From a bacterium (GTDB lineage Bacteria; Bacteroidota; Bacteroidia; Bacteroidales; Muribaculaceae), in NCBI GenBank assembly GCA_004559845.1, contig SFWW01000076.1, forward strand, positions 1 to 15,126: 15,126 nucleotides of DNA. Direction: 5' to 3'. Position numbers and translations under genes: made by a program. This document shows positions 8,049 through 14,348 of this stretch, in pieces (positions within the stretch are counted from its first letter, which is position 1; each line of letters starts with the position of its first letter). The notes under the pieces were generated by a model, which was not told where the DNA came from, made no database searches, and was given only the letters and a program-made list of their open reading frames with translations.

Positions 8049-8120
8049 GGCTCACACAGATTCAACGAGATTCAACAAAAAATAAATTCGTGGAAATTTG
8101 TGCTAATTTGTGGCAGATAG
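8049..8120 (+). repeat. R2 repeat, third copy, between two truncated genes
   Basis: GGCTCACACAGATTCAACGA and a tail with TTCGTGGAAATTTGTG closely match 6906-6963. Its left edge coincides with the point where PIG-L homology ends and its right edge (8120) with the point where the alcohol dehydrogenase fragment begins. It therefore marks a deletion or insertion junction. Confidence 0.8.
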
Positions 8121-8219
8121 TCACACACACACGATGGCGTCGGTAGATGCTTGCAACTCTGGTTTCTGCTTCTCTATTAAGGCAAATTTGCCCTTTTCAA
8201 TGTATGTGAATGCTTTCAT
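8121..8219 (-). pseudogene. N-terminal fragment of a zinc-dependent alcohol dehydrogenase
   Basis: On the minus strand an ATG at 8217-8219 opens a 32-residue peptide beginning MKAFTYIEKGKFALIE and continuing KQKPELQASTDAIV. From memory this matches the start of Bacteroidales medium-chain zinc alcohol dehydrogenases, which go on to a catalytic zinc-binding Cys in a (V/A)SICTSDLH segment. Here a GTGTGTGTGA run ends the frame at 8121 just before that motif, beside R2. All catalytic and cofactor domains are gone, so it cannot be functional. The gene faced the PIG-L gene, so one deletion could have removed both 3' ends. The identification rests on about 30 residues. Confidence 0.6.
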
Positions 8220-8257
8220 ATTGCAAAAGTGATAATTGTGTTTATGCGTTTTGATAT

Positions 8258-8509
8258 TTAGTGGAAGGCAGGCGTGATGGCACCGTAGTGCTCACGCAGC
8301 TCCTCGTTACGTTCGGGAGCAAGCTTGCATGCAAACCTCGGCTCCGGCATTCGCTCATCGAAGCCCAACCACAAGCACATAAAAATTTTCCCTTCCACAC
8401 GAAAGGTAAGCACGTCATCGCCAAAAGGCCGATCCTCGGTCACGCCTACCAGCGAAAGCGCATACGCTCTAATTTGCTCAATATTCATCATCGTCGTCAG
8501 TTTTTCCAT
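8258..8509 (-). pseudogene. MmcQ/YjbR-family protein, C-terminally truncated
   Basis: The 83-residue product carries the N-terminal part of the MmcQ/YjbR (DUF419) family: IEQIRAYALSL, TEDRPFGDDVLTFRVEGKIF and CKLAPERNEELREHY, ending ITPAFH. Relatives are about 115 residues and continue with a (M/L)NKKHWNTV-like segment. That segment is absent because a TAA follows directly after the histidine codon. What comes next is the leader of the alcohol dehydrogenase remnant, so the 3' end appears deleted. The start could be the ATG at 8509 or internal ATGs at 8491 or 8488 (MNIEQIR). The family has a double-wing DNA-binding-like fold but its function is uncertain. It may still be expressed as a short protein, since a -7 box lies upstream. 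Confidence 0.8.
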
Positions 8510-8540
8510 GCCACCGCCAAAGGCACACGGATTCCAACTA

Positions 8541-8548
8541 CAAAAATA
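8541..8548 (-). promoter_or_regulatory. Possible promoter of the MmcQ/YjbR remnant
   Basis: TATTTTTG on the minus strand fits TAnnTTTG and lies 31 bases before the ATG at 8509. A proper -33 element is not seen. The rest of the gap between this gene and the ATPase (8549-8700) shows nothing I recognise. Confidence 0.4.
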
Positions 8549-8702
8549 CGCTTATTTCCCCAATTTTCCACCTCCATCCCCCATGAAAAGCCCACTCGAT
8601 AGGATTGGGAGGATTGATGAAGCCGTTACGGCAATGAGAAGCATCGCCGATGCCTTATCTGCTATATTTCACCGCATGCAGCTGGTTTTACTATTGAAAA
8701 AT

Positions 8703-8770
8703 CGCCAAATTGCCGAATAAAAAGCAACCAACCTGCCGAACAGAAATGCGCCAACTTGCCGAATAAAAAG
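8703..8770. repeat. Three imperfect 22-24 bp direct repeats
   Basis: CGCCAAATTGCCGAATAAAA (8703), ACCAACCTGCCGAACAGAAA (8727) and CGCCAACTTGCCGAATAAAA (8749) are degenerate direct copies, the first and third nearly identical. They end ten bases before the -33 box of the ATPase promoter, so they could be operator sites or relics of a decayed coding repeat. Confidence 0.6.
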
Positions 8771-8779
8771 TTAAAAACG

Positions 8780-8810
8780 TTTGATATTTAAATAAATATC
8801 ATTATATTTG
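8780..8810 (+). promoter_or_regulatory. Strong Bacteroidetes promoter of the ATPase gene
   Basis: TTTG (8780-8783), exactly 19 bases, then TATATTTG (8803-8810) match the sigma-ABfr consensus perfectly. Transcription should begin near 8817, about 20 bases before the ATG at 8838. This rules out the in-frame TTG at 8808 as a start. Confidence 0.8.
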
Positions 8811-8837
8811 CATTTAAAAATTTTAGCGCAAATTTTT

Positions 8838-10115
8838 ATGAAAAAATATAGGGAAAGAATTGCAGATATTTTACTTCGCGACCAACTGGAGGCTACAGGC
8901 GTGGTGCTTATTCAAGGTCCAAAATGGTGTGGAAAAACCACGACAGCCGAACAAGTGGCGAAAAGTGTGATTTATATGGACAACCCATCGAACAGGGCTG
9001 CTTATATGAGTTTGGCGCAATCCGATCCCATGGTTTTGCTGAAAGGAGACAACCCACGATTGATTGACGAATGGCAACTGTCGCCATCTTTGTGGGACGC
9101 AGCACGCTTTGATGTCAGTCGCAAGGGGGTGCCGGGTCTTTATATATTCACAGGGTCGTCGGTCCCGGTTGATTCTTCCCAAATCACTCATTCTGGTGCT
9201 GGTCGTTTTGGAAAACTCACAATGCGTCCGATGAGTTTGTGGGAATCTGGCGATTCTAATGGTGCAATAAGTTTGGGGGATTTGTTTAATCATAACTTTT
9301 CTGCGGCGCAATCTTTGCCTATCGACATTGAAAAATTGAGTTTTTTAATATGTAGGGGAGGTTGGCCAGGAGTGTTGGAATTGAAACCCAAAGCAGCCTT
9401 GCTTCAATCGCGAAATTATGTGGATGTGGTTGCAGAATCAGATATTTCACGAGCAGATGGTGTGTCGAGAAGTAACGCCTTTGCACGTCGTTTGATGCGT
9501 GCTTATGCTCGGCATCAAGGTCAGCAGGTGTCGGTGGGCACGCTGTATACCGACATTCAGAACCACGACGATGAACCTTCGCTGTCAGAAGACACTATCA
9601 CATCGTATATTAATGCGCTAAAAAAAATCTTCGTGATAGAAGATGTGGTGGCTTGGAATCCTAATTTACGAAGTAAAACAGCGATTCGAACAAGCGATAC
9701 CCGATATTTTGTGGATCCCAGTATTGCAACTGCTATATGTGGTATTGGTCCCAAAGAATTGGTTCAGGACTTGAACACGCTTGGCTTGCTGCTCGAAACC
9801 ATGTGCGTGAGGGACCTGCGAGTGTATGCTGAAGCCTTAGATGGCACGATTTGTCACTATCGAGATAAGAATGGACTTGAGTGTGACGCGGTGGTGCATT
9901 TGCGTAATGGGAATTATGGGTTGGTTGAAATAAAACTTGGTGGCGATAATCTCGTTAACGAAGGAGCAAAGACATTGCTTAATTTAGCATCGAAAATCGA
10001 CACATCAAAGATGAAAGAACCGGCCTTTATGATGGTTCTTACTGGTCTTGGTGAATTTGCTTATCGTAGAACTGATGGGGTTTATGTTGTTCCTGTTAGT
10101 TGCTTAAAATACTGA
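8838..10115 (+). CDS. AAA-type ATP-binding protein with DUF4143 domain
   Basis: A 425-residue protein of the AAA_14 plus DUF4143 type. The N-terminal ATPase has Walker A GPKWCGKT (27-34), Walker B LIDEW (75-79) and a sensor-like IFTGSS (103-108). A middle helical part with a winged-helix look (about 215-270) leads to the C-terminal domain with YRDKNGLECD (341-350) and VEIKLG (363-368). The spaced E/D and E-x-K residues resemble a PD-(D/E)xK nuclease core. Such proteins are common and duplicated in gut Bacteroidales; their role is not settled, with proposals including DNA handling and toxin-like or defence roles. The gene has its own promoter and no partner gene. Base composition is somewhat more A+T-rich than rnpA, consistent with acquisition, but this is only an impression. 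The start is fixed by the promoter. Confidence 0.9.
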   Translation: MKKYRERIADILLRDQLEATGVVLIQGPKWCGKTTTAEQVAKSVIYMDNPSNRAAYMSLAQSDPMVLLKGDNPRLIDEWQLSPSLWDAARFDVSRKGVPGLYIFTGSSVPVDSSQITHSGAGRFGKLTMRPMSLWESGDSNGAISLGDLFNHNFSAAQSLPIDIEKLSFLICRGGWPGVLELKPKAALLQSRNYVDVVAESDISRADGVSRSNAFARRLMRAYARHQGQQVSVGTLYTDIQNHDDEPSLSEDTITSYINALKKIFVIEDVVAWNPNLRSKTAIRTSDTRYFVDPSIATAICGIGPKELVQDLNTLGLLLETMCVRDLRVYAEALDGTICHYRDKNGLECDAVVHLRNGNYGLVEIKLGGDNLVNEGAKTLLNLASKIDTSKMKEPAFMMVLTGLGEFAYRRTDGVYVVPVSCLKY

Positions 10116-10120
10116 GAAAC

Positions 10121-10153
10121 TTTGCTCCGAACGGTAAAAAACAATTAACTTTG
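10121..10153 (+). promoter_or_regulatory. Probable rnpA promoter
   Basis: TTTG (10121-10124), 21 bases, and TAACTTTG (10146-10153) resemble the Bacteroidetes promoter. The -7 box ends only seven bases before the rnpA ATG, so the transcript would have almost no leader. It lies directly after the ATPase stop (10115). Confidence 0.6.
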
Positions 10154-10160
10154 CATCTGA

Positions 10161-10553
10161 ATGGAAAATAATAGGTTATATAAGCGAGAGAAATTGTGCA
10201 GCCACACGGCTGTGAATCTGCTTTTTGCACAGGGAAAAAGCGCCATTTGCTATCCCTTGCGGGCCGTGTTTCGTGTGGGTGATGCCCGCCCGGAGGCTCC
10301 TGTGCGCTTTCTCATCACCATTCCCAAAAAAAAGATTCGCAAGGCAGTGGGCAGAGTGCTACTGCGCCGCCGCGTGCGAGAGGCTTATCGCCTGAATCGC
10401 AATCTGTTGGTGCCTGCCGTGGCAGATGCCGAGAAAAGTGTGGACGTGGCGTTTATTTATCTAAGCAACGAGCCGGTGCACTACGCTGAAATCGAGCAGC
10501 GGATGCAAGCCTTGCTCCAAAAAATCACGAAATCCATTGCCGATGAACCCTAA
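10161..10553 (+). CDS. rnpA: Ribonuclease P protein component
   Basis: This is the protein subunit that helps the RNase P RNA cut 5' leaders from tRNA precursors. The 130-residue product has the family start LYKREKLCSHTAVNLLFAQGKS, the beta strand VRFLITIPKK (48-57) and the basic signature KAVGRVLLRRRVREAYR (61-77). The usual core of that helix is R-N; here the Asn position appears as Val (GRVLL). The length is normal for Bacteroidetes, where the C-terminus is long. The stop overlaps the yidD start by 11 bases, so translation is likely coupled. The ATG at 10161 gives the expected N-terminus and lies just after the promoter. Confidence 0.95.
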   Translation: MENNRLYKREKLCSHTAVNLLFAQGKSAICYPLRAVFRVGDARPEAPVRFLITIPKKKIRKAVGRVLLRRRVREAYRLNRNLLVPAVADAEKSVDVAFIYLSNEPVHYAEIEQRMQALLQKITKSIADEP

Positions 10554-10806
10554 GCCCAACATATTGCTTCGCCTGTGGCGGCTGGTGCTGAAAGTGCTCG
10601 GAATGGTGCTCATACTGCCCATTCGCTTCTATCAGCGATGCATTTCGCCCCTCACGCCGCCGGCTTGCCGCTTTACGCCCACTTGCAGCCAGTATGCGGT
10701 GGAAGCCATCCGCAAACACGGCCCCTTTAAGGGCTTTTGGCTTGCCCTCAAGCGCATTTGCCGTTGCCATCCCTGGGGCGGCAGCGGCTACGACCCCGTG
10801 CCTTGA
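10543..10806 (+). CDS. yidD: Membrane protein insertion efficiency factor YidD
   Basis: A small membrane-associated protein that aids YidC-dependent membrane insertion; it typically lies next to rnpA. The 87 residues show the family motif in order: an amphipathic or hydrophobic N-terminal helix (LVLKVLGMVLILP), FYQRCISPLTPPACRFTPTCSQYA (split across 29-52), AIRKHGPFKGFWLALKRI and CRCHPWGGSGYDPVP at the C-terminus. Cysteines at 33, 42, 48, 73 and 75 are as in relatives. I chose ATG 10543 over an in-frame TTG six bases upstream. It overlaps the end of rnpA by 11 bases. Its stop codon is followed immediately by repeat R1. Confidence 0.95.
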   Translation: MNPKPNILLRLWRLVLKVLGMVLILPIRFYQRCISPLTPPACRFTPTCSQYAVEAIRKHGPFKGFWLALKRICRCHPWGGSGYDPVP

Positions 10807-11077
10807 AAAGAAAGCCTACCCCCACCCCCTCCCTGAAGGGAAGGGTGCTCCTTAAGATAGTGATAATTAGCTACTATAGCTATGATAGCTACCCTTATCA
10901 GCTGATGGCTAAAAAAAGCCTACCCCCTCCCCCTCCCTGAAGGGAAGGGCGCTCCTTAAGATATTGATAATTAGATACTATAGCGATGATAGCTACCCTT
11001 ATCAGCTGATGGCTAACGACTCCCGGCTAAAGGCTAAAGGCTAAAGGCTAAAGGCTCCTAGCTAACGGCTCAAAATT
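10807..11077. repeat. R1 composite repeat, copy B (tandemly duplicated)
   Basis: This fills the whole gap from the yidD stop to the tatD start. The module with the CCCTGAAGGG hairpin, TAGCTA-rich middle and ATCAGCTGAT palindrome occurs twice in tandem with a 104-base period (10811-10914 and 10915-11018). The two units differ at only about seven positions. The heptamer array follows. It is inverted relative to copy A at 108-287, but in both copies the C-rich side touches the stop codon of the adjacent upstream gene. The element may fold into several hairpins in the operon transcript. Confidence 0.85.
11011..11073. repeat. Heptamer array GGCTAAA, about nine units
   Basis: Units of seven bases run from GGCTAAC at 11011 to GGCTCAA at 11067-11073. 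Four consecutive units (11025-11052) are exactly GGCTAAA. Only AATT separates the last unit from the tatD ATG, so the array supplies the whole region where a ribosome would load. Confidence 0.85.
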
Positions 11078-11701
11078 ATGGTTTTGGATTTTCATACACA
11101 TTGCCTTCAGGCTGAGCACGCCATTATCAATGCCGATGCTTGCCGATTTTTTCCTCAAGCGGGGAAATGCTATAGCGTGGGCGTGCATCCCTGGCTCGCC
11201 GAGCAAGATGCCGCGGTGCAATGGGAGCGTGTGCAGGCGCTGGCAGCGCACCCGCAAGTGGTGGCGATTGGCGAAACGGGGCTCGATAGCCTTCGCGGCG
11301 CACCGCTTGCAGCACAAATGCTTCTCTTTGAGCACCACATCGCATTAGCCAATCAGGTGGGAAAACCGCTCGTGGTGCACATGGTGCGCACGTCGCAGCA
11401 GGTGCTACAAGCATGGCGGCGATGCCAACATCATGTGCCCTGCGCCATTCATGGCTTTCGCGGCAATGCACGCGTGGTGCAACCCTTGGTGGAAGCGGGA
11501 TTCTACATCTCCTTCGGCGAGCATTTCAATGCCGAAGCACTCCGCCAAGTGCCCCTGTGCCAAATCCTTGCCGAAACCGATGAAAGCACCCTGCCCATTG
11601 CCGACATCATCGCCCGCATGGCAGAGGCGCTGAGCATGCCCGCAGCCGATGTTCAAACCCTTATCAGCGCCAATCTGCACCGCTTTTTGCACCGCGATTA
11701 A
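11078..11701 (+). CDS. TatD-family metal-dependent hydrolase
   Basis: A 207-residue TIM-barrel hydrolase of the TatD type, which in characterised members has metal-dependent DNase activity. Metal ligands are in place: HTH (residues 6-8, the HxH motif), Glu66 in GETGLD, His101 in VVHMV, His125 in AIHGFRG and Asp168 in ETDES. The C-terminal NLHRF segment matches the family. It is shorter than E. coli TatD (about 260) but a usual size for the short Bacteroidetes branch. From memory, Bacteroidetes often keep rnpA-yidD-tatD together, so it was probably part of the same operon. The ATG follows the R1 heptamers after only four bases, with no promoter visible, so transcription likely comes through from rnpA-yidD. 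Confidence 0.9.
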   Translation: MVLDFHTHCLQAEHAIINADACRFFPQAGKCYSVGVHPWLAEQDAAVQWERVQALAAHPQVVAIGETGLDSLRGAPLAAQMLLFEHHIALANQVGKPLVVHMVRTSQQVLQAWRRCQHHVPCAIHGFRGNARVVQPLVEAGFYISFGEHFNAEALRQVPLCQILAETDESTLPIADIIARMAEALSMPAADVQTLISANLHRFLHRD

Positions 11702-11743
11702 ACCTTTAGCACGCTAATCAGTCAACATACCAAAGGCGGAGCA

Positions 11744-11773
11744 TTGAATTTTTACAAAATTTTCTTACCTTTG
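11744..11773 (+). promoter_or_regulatory. Promoter of the tyrosine-rich lipoprotein gene
   Basis: ATTG (ending 11746), 19 bases, and TACCTTTG (11766-11773) fit the Bacteroidetes promoter. This gives a leader of roughly 30 bases before the ATG at 11808. No terminator is evident between the tatD stop and this point. Confidence 0.65.
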
Positions 11774-11807
11774 CTCCCAAGTATCAACCCTATAACACTC
11801 CACTACG

Positions 11808-12335
11808 ATGAAAAAATTCTACCAATATTGCTCCTTGGCATTGCTCGCCATCATGAGTTTGAGTCTCGCTTCGTGTGAAGATGAATATATCGCATCCAGC
11901 CTGGAAGGCACCTGGGAAGGCTACACCCACATGCAATCCTACTACAATGGGCGCTACTACAATTCTACCTACTCCTACGTGGACTTCACCACCGACCCCT
12001 TCAGTTTTACCTCAGGCTACGGGCACTGGGTGGACTACTACAGCAACGCTCCGTGGGACTACATTGCCAACAACATAGAATGGCACGTGCGCAACGGCGT
12101 AATCGAAATCTACTTCGTGGAAGATAACTACATCCTCTATATCAGCGATTATCGCCTCACCGACCGACACTTCAAAGGACGCGTATACTGGGACGAAGCC
12201 ACCGACTTTGAATTCGACCTCGTGCACACCTCATCACCTCGCTGGGACGACTACGACTACGGCTACGGCTATTACTACTACGCCCCATCACCCAACGGCA
12301 AAGCCCCCGAGCGCCCCCAACGCGTCCTCAAATAA
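11808..12335 (+). CDS. Tyrosine-rich hypothetical lipoprotein
   Basis: A 175-residue protein with a type II signal peptide: hydrophobic core LALLAIMSLSLA and lipobox LASC, with the acylated cysteine at residue 23, followed by EDEY. The mature part opens SSLEGTWEGY, a GTW motif of the kind seen in small lipocalin-like lipoproteins, followed by beta-rich segments (VIEIYFVEDNYILYISDYRL). It is notable for Tyr and Asp (YNGRYYN, DDYDYGYGYYYY) and ends in a Pro-, Arg- and Lys-rich tail. It is likely anchored in the outer membrane. I do not recognise the family and give no function. It has its own promoter and stands alone. Confidence 0.85.
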   Translation: MKKFYQYCSLALLAIMSLSLASCEDEYIASSLEGTWEGYTHMQSYYNGRYYNSTYSYVDFTTDPFSFTSGYGHWVDYYSNAPWDYIANNIEWHVRNGVIEIYFVEDNYILYISDYRLTDRHFKGRVYWDEATDFEFDLVHTSSPRWDDYDYGYGYYYYAPSPNGKAPERPQRVLK

Positions 12336-12400
12336 TCCCCGGAGGCATCCATAGCCCTGCCACCACGATGCCGCCATCAAAATAGAAACCACAGTATAGC

Positions 12401-12443
12401 CGAAGCGGAATACCTTTGCTGCATGGCAGGGAGTTCCGCTTCG
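12401..12443. other. Perfect 10 bp inverted repeat between the lipoprotein and mscL
   Basis: CGAAGCGGAA (12401-12410) and TTCCGCTTCG (12434-12443) enclose a 23-base loop that contains a TACCTTTG box (12411-12418). There is no T tract, so it is not a simple terminator. A second, imperfect hairpin follows (GCACGGAGTG with CACTCGGTGC, 12464-12485). Either a regulatory or small-RNA region or a bidirectional end structure for the convergent genes is possible. Confidence 0.45.
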
Positions 12444-12497
12444 TGTTGGATATGGAGTGACATGCACGGAGTGGGCACTCGGTGCGAAAGGTCTCTC

Positions 12498-12875
12498 TTA
12501 TTTTTTTTCCTTCAGGAGGTCGCGGATTTCGGTGAGGAGCTTTTCTTCGGCGCTCGGTCCGGCAGGCGCTTCGGGCTCGGGAGCCTTTTTAAATTTGTTG
12601 ATGCCTTTCACCATCAAGAAGATGCAGAACGCCACAATAAGGAAATCAATCACATTTTGAATCAAATTGCCATAAGTGAGCGTGGCTTCGCCCACCTTCA
12701 CGCTCAGTGCAGTGAAGTCGACGCCACCGGTGAGCATTCCCACCAAAGGCATGAGCAAATCATCCACCACCGAGCTCACAATTTTGCCAAAGGCGCCACC
12801 AATAATCACACCCACAGCCATGTCCATCACATTGCCTTTCACGGCAAATTCTTTAAATTCTTTTACGAATCCCAT
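12498..12875 (-). CDS. mscL: Large-conductance mechanosensitive channel MscL
   Basis: A homopentameric inner-membrane channel that opens under membrane tension to release solutes during osmotic downshock. The 125 residues begin MGFVKEFKEFAVKGNVMDMA, followed by the first transmembrane helix with the gate sequence VGVIIGGAFGKIVSSVVDDLLMPLVG (split across residues 21-46), a short periplasmic loop, the second helix (about 72-92, NVIDFLIVAFCIFLMVKG) and a charged cytoplasmic bundle (AEEKLLTEIRDLLKEKK). It is slightly shorter than the E. coli protein (136). It is single-gene, divergent from gapA and convergent with the lipoprotein. No strong terminator is seen after the stop. Confidence 0.97.
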   Translation of the reverse strand: MGFVKEFKEFAVKGNVMDMAVGVIIGGAFGKIVSSVVDDLLMPLVGMLTGGVDFTALSVKVGEATLTYGNLIQNVIDFLIVAFCIFLMVKGINKFKKAPEPEAPAGPSAEEKLLTEIRDLLKEKK

Positions 12876-13059
12876 AATACAAATAAATTAAATTTGGTAA
12901 TAATTTGATGTCGTTAATCAATTGAAAAATACACATTTTCAGGGCGTTTGTGCATCAAAAATCAGCTTTTCCCACATTAGAAATATTAAACTATCTTAAT
13001 TGGGGAAATTTTTCCATTATTTTTTTGTCCTATCATAGGTTTATCCACAAAAAAAGTAT

Positions 13060-13067
13060 TAATTTTG
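13060..13067 (+). promoter_or_regulatory. Possible gapA promoter, -7 box TAATTTTG
   Basis: TAATTTTG matches TAnnTTTG and would give a leader of about 120 bases. The -33 position is not TTTG-like (TTTATCC). The remaining 318-base gap to mscL is A+T-rich. No mscL promoter is convincing. Confidence 0.4.
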
Positions 13068-13193
13068 CAGTTGGAAAACGATGTCTCGGCACATAAGCCA
13101 CAGTTTCAGTTTTCAAAGATACAAAATTCAGTGTAACGACGAAAATTTTTCAAAACAACTTATTTATATTTCTAAAATTTTTTATTTGAAATT

Positions 13194-14219
13194 ATGACAA
13201 AAGTAGCTATTAACGGTTTTGGCCGTATTGGTCGTCTGGCTTTCCGTCAGATGTTTGAAGCTGAAGGTTATGAAGTGGTTGCTATCAACGACCTTACCAA
13301 CCCCAAAATGCTTGCACACCTTTTGAAGTATGACACCGCTCAAGGTGGTTTCGCCGGCAAATTCGGTGAAGGTAAGCACACAGTGGAAGCCACTGAAAAC
13401 TCTATCATCGTGGATGGTAAAGAAATCAAAATTTCTGCTGAACCTAATGCAGCAAACTGCCCTTGGGCTGCTAACGATGTGGACGTAGTGCTCGAATGCA
13501 CCGGTTTCTACACCTCTAAAGAAAAAGCCTCTGCACACCTCCAAGCAGGTGCCAAGAAGGTGGTTATCTCTGCTCCCGCAGGCAACGACCTCCCCACTAT
13601 CGTTTACAATGTGAACCACGAAACACTCACCGCTGATGATAAGGTGATTTCTGCTGCTTCTTGCACCACCAACTGCTTGGCTCCTATGGCTGCTGCACTC
13701 CACGCATACGCTCCCGTGCAATCCGGTATTATGTCGACTATCCACGCCTACACCGGCGACCAAATGATTCTCGATGGTCCTCAACGTAAGGGTGACCTCC
13801 GTCGCTCTCGCGCAGGTGCTTGCAACATCGTTCCTAACTCTACAGGTGCTGCTAAGGCTATCGGTTTGGTGATTCCCGAACTCAACGGCAAGCTCATCGG
13901 TTCCGCTCAACGCGTGCCCACTCCCACCGGCTCTACCACTATCCTCGTGGCTGTGGTGAAGGGTTCCGACATCACTGTGGAAGGCATCAACGCTGCTATG
14001 AAGGCTGCTGCCAACGAAAGCTTCGGCTACACTGAAGACCAAATCGTTTCTTCCGACATCATCGGTATGAAGTTTGGTTCGCTCTTCGACGCTACTCAAA
14101 CTATGGTGGCTAAAATCGCCGACGACCTCTATCAAGTGCAAGTGGTTTCTTGGTACGACAACGAAAACTCTTACACTTCTCAAATGGTTCGCACCATCAA
14201 GTACTTCTCTGAAATCTAA
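13194..14219 (+). CDS. gapA: Glyceraldehyde-3-phosphate dehydrogenase, type I
   Basis: This is the glycolytic enzyme that oxidises glyceraldehyde 3-phosphate with NAD and phosphate to 1,3-bisphosphoglycerate, in the cytoplasm. The 341-residue product has the Rossmann start VAINGFGRIGRLAFR, Asp33 (INDLT, typical of NAD use), the catalytic cysteine 157 in SAASCTTNCLAP, the partner His184 in STIHAYTGDQ, and the C-terminal WYDNENSYTSQM. Codon use looks strongly biased, as for a highly expressed gene. The length is normal. It is followed by a clean terminator. Confidence 0.98.
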   Translation: MTKVAINGFGRIGRLAFRQMFEAEGYEVVAINDLTNPKMLAHLLKYDTAQGGFAGKFGEGKHTVEATENSIIVDGKEIKISAEPNAANCPWAANDVDVVLECTGFYTSKEKASAHLQAGAKKVVISAPAGNDLPTIVYNVNHETLTADDKVISAASCTTNCLAPMAAALHAYAPVQSGIMSTIHAYTGDQMILDGPQRKGDLRRSRAGACNIVPNSTGAAKAIGLVIPELNGKLIGSAQRVPTPTGSTTILVAVVKGSDITVEGINAAMKAAANESFGYTEDQIVSSDIIGMKFGSLFDATQTMVAKIADDLYQVQVVSWYDNENSYTSQMVRTIKYFSEI

Positions 14220-14250
14220 GAAAATAGCTTGATTTTCAAAATCATATCTA

Positions 14251-14284
14251 AGGCGTGCTCTCCAAAAGGGCACGCCTTTTTTTT
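14251..14284 (+). terminator. Rho-independent terminator of gapA
   Basis: Stem AAGGCGTGC (14251-14259) pairs with GCACGCCTT (14271-14279) around an 11-base loop, followed by a T run to 14284. It lies 32 bases after the gapA stop. Confidence 0.92.
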
Positions 14285-14348
14285 GCCTATGTGCCATATT
14301 CATCGCCCCCACTGTCCGGCAGAATCCCCGACAAAGCAACACCCTCCT

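Noticed and set aside
8325..8720. Plus-strand open frames over the MmcQ remnant and gap
   Set aside because: Mostly antisense to MmcQ/YjbR, then unremarkable sequence; no domain seen.
10737..10940. Open frame running from yidD into R1
   Set aside because: It overlaps yidD out of frame and continues as proline-rich translation of the C-rich repeat.
108..11077. The 10.5 kb between inverted R1 copies as one mobile element
   Set aside because: It contains housekeeping genes (proB, rnpA, yidD) and no transposase or integrase; R1 copies differ in size and each obeys local gene ends.
12464..12505. Hairpin and T run as a terminator for the lipoprotein gene
   Set aside because: The T run is 13 bases or more past the stem and is part of the mscL Lys codons and stop.
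12423..12908. Plus-strand open frame opposite mscL
   Set aside because: Antisense to a complete MscL; no family resemblance.
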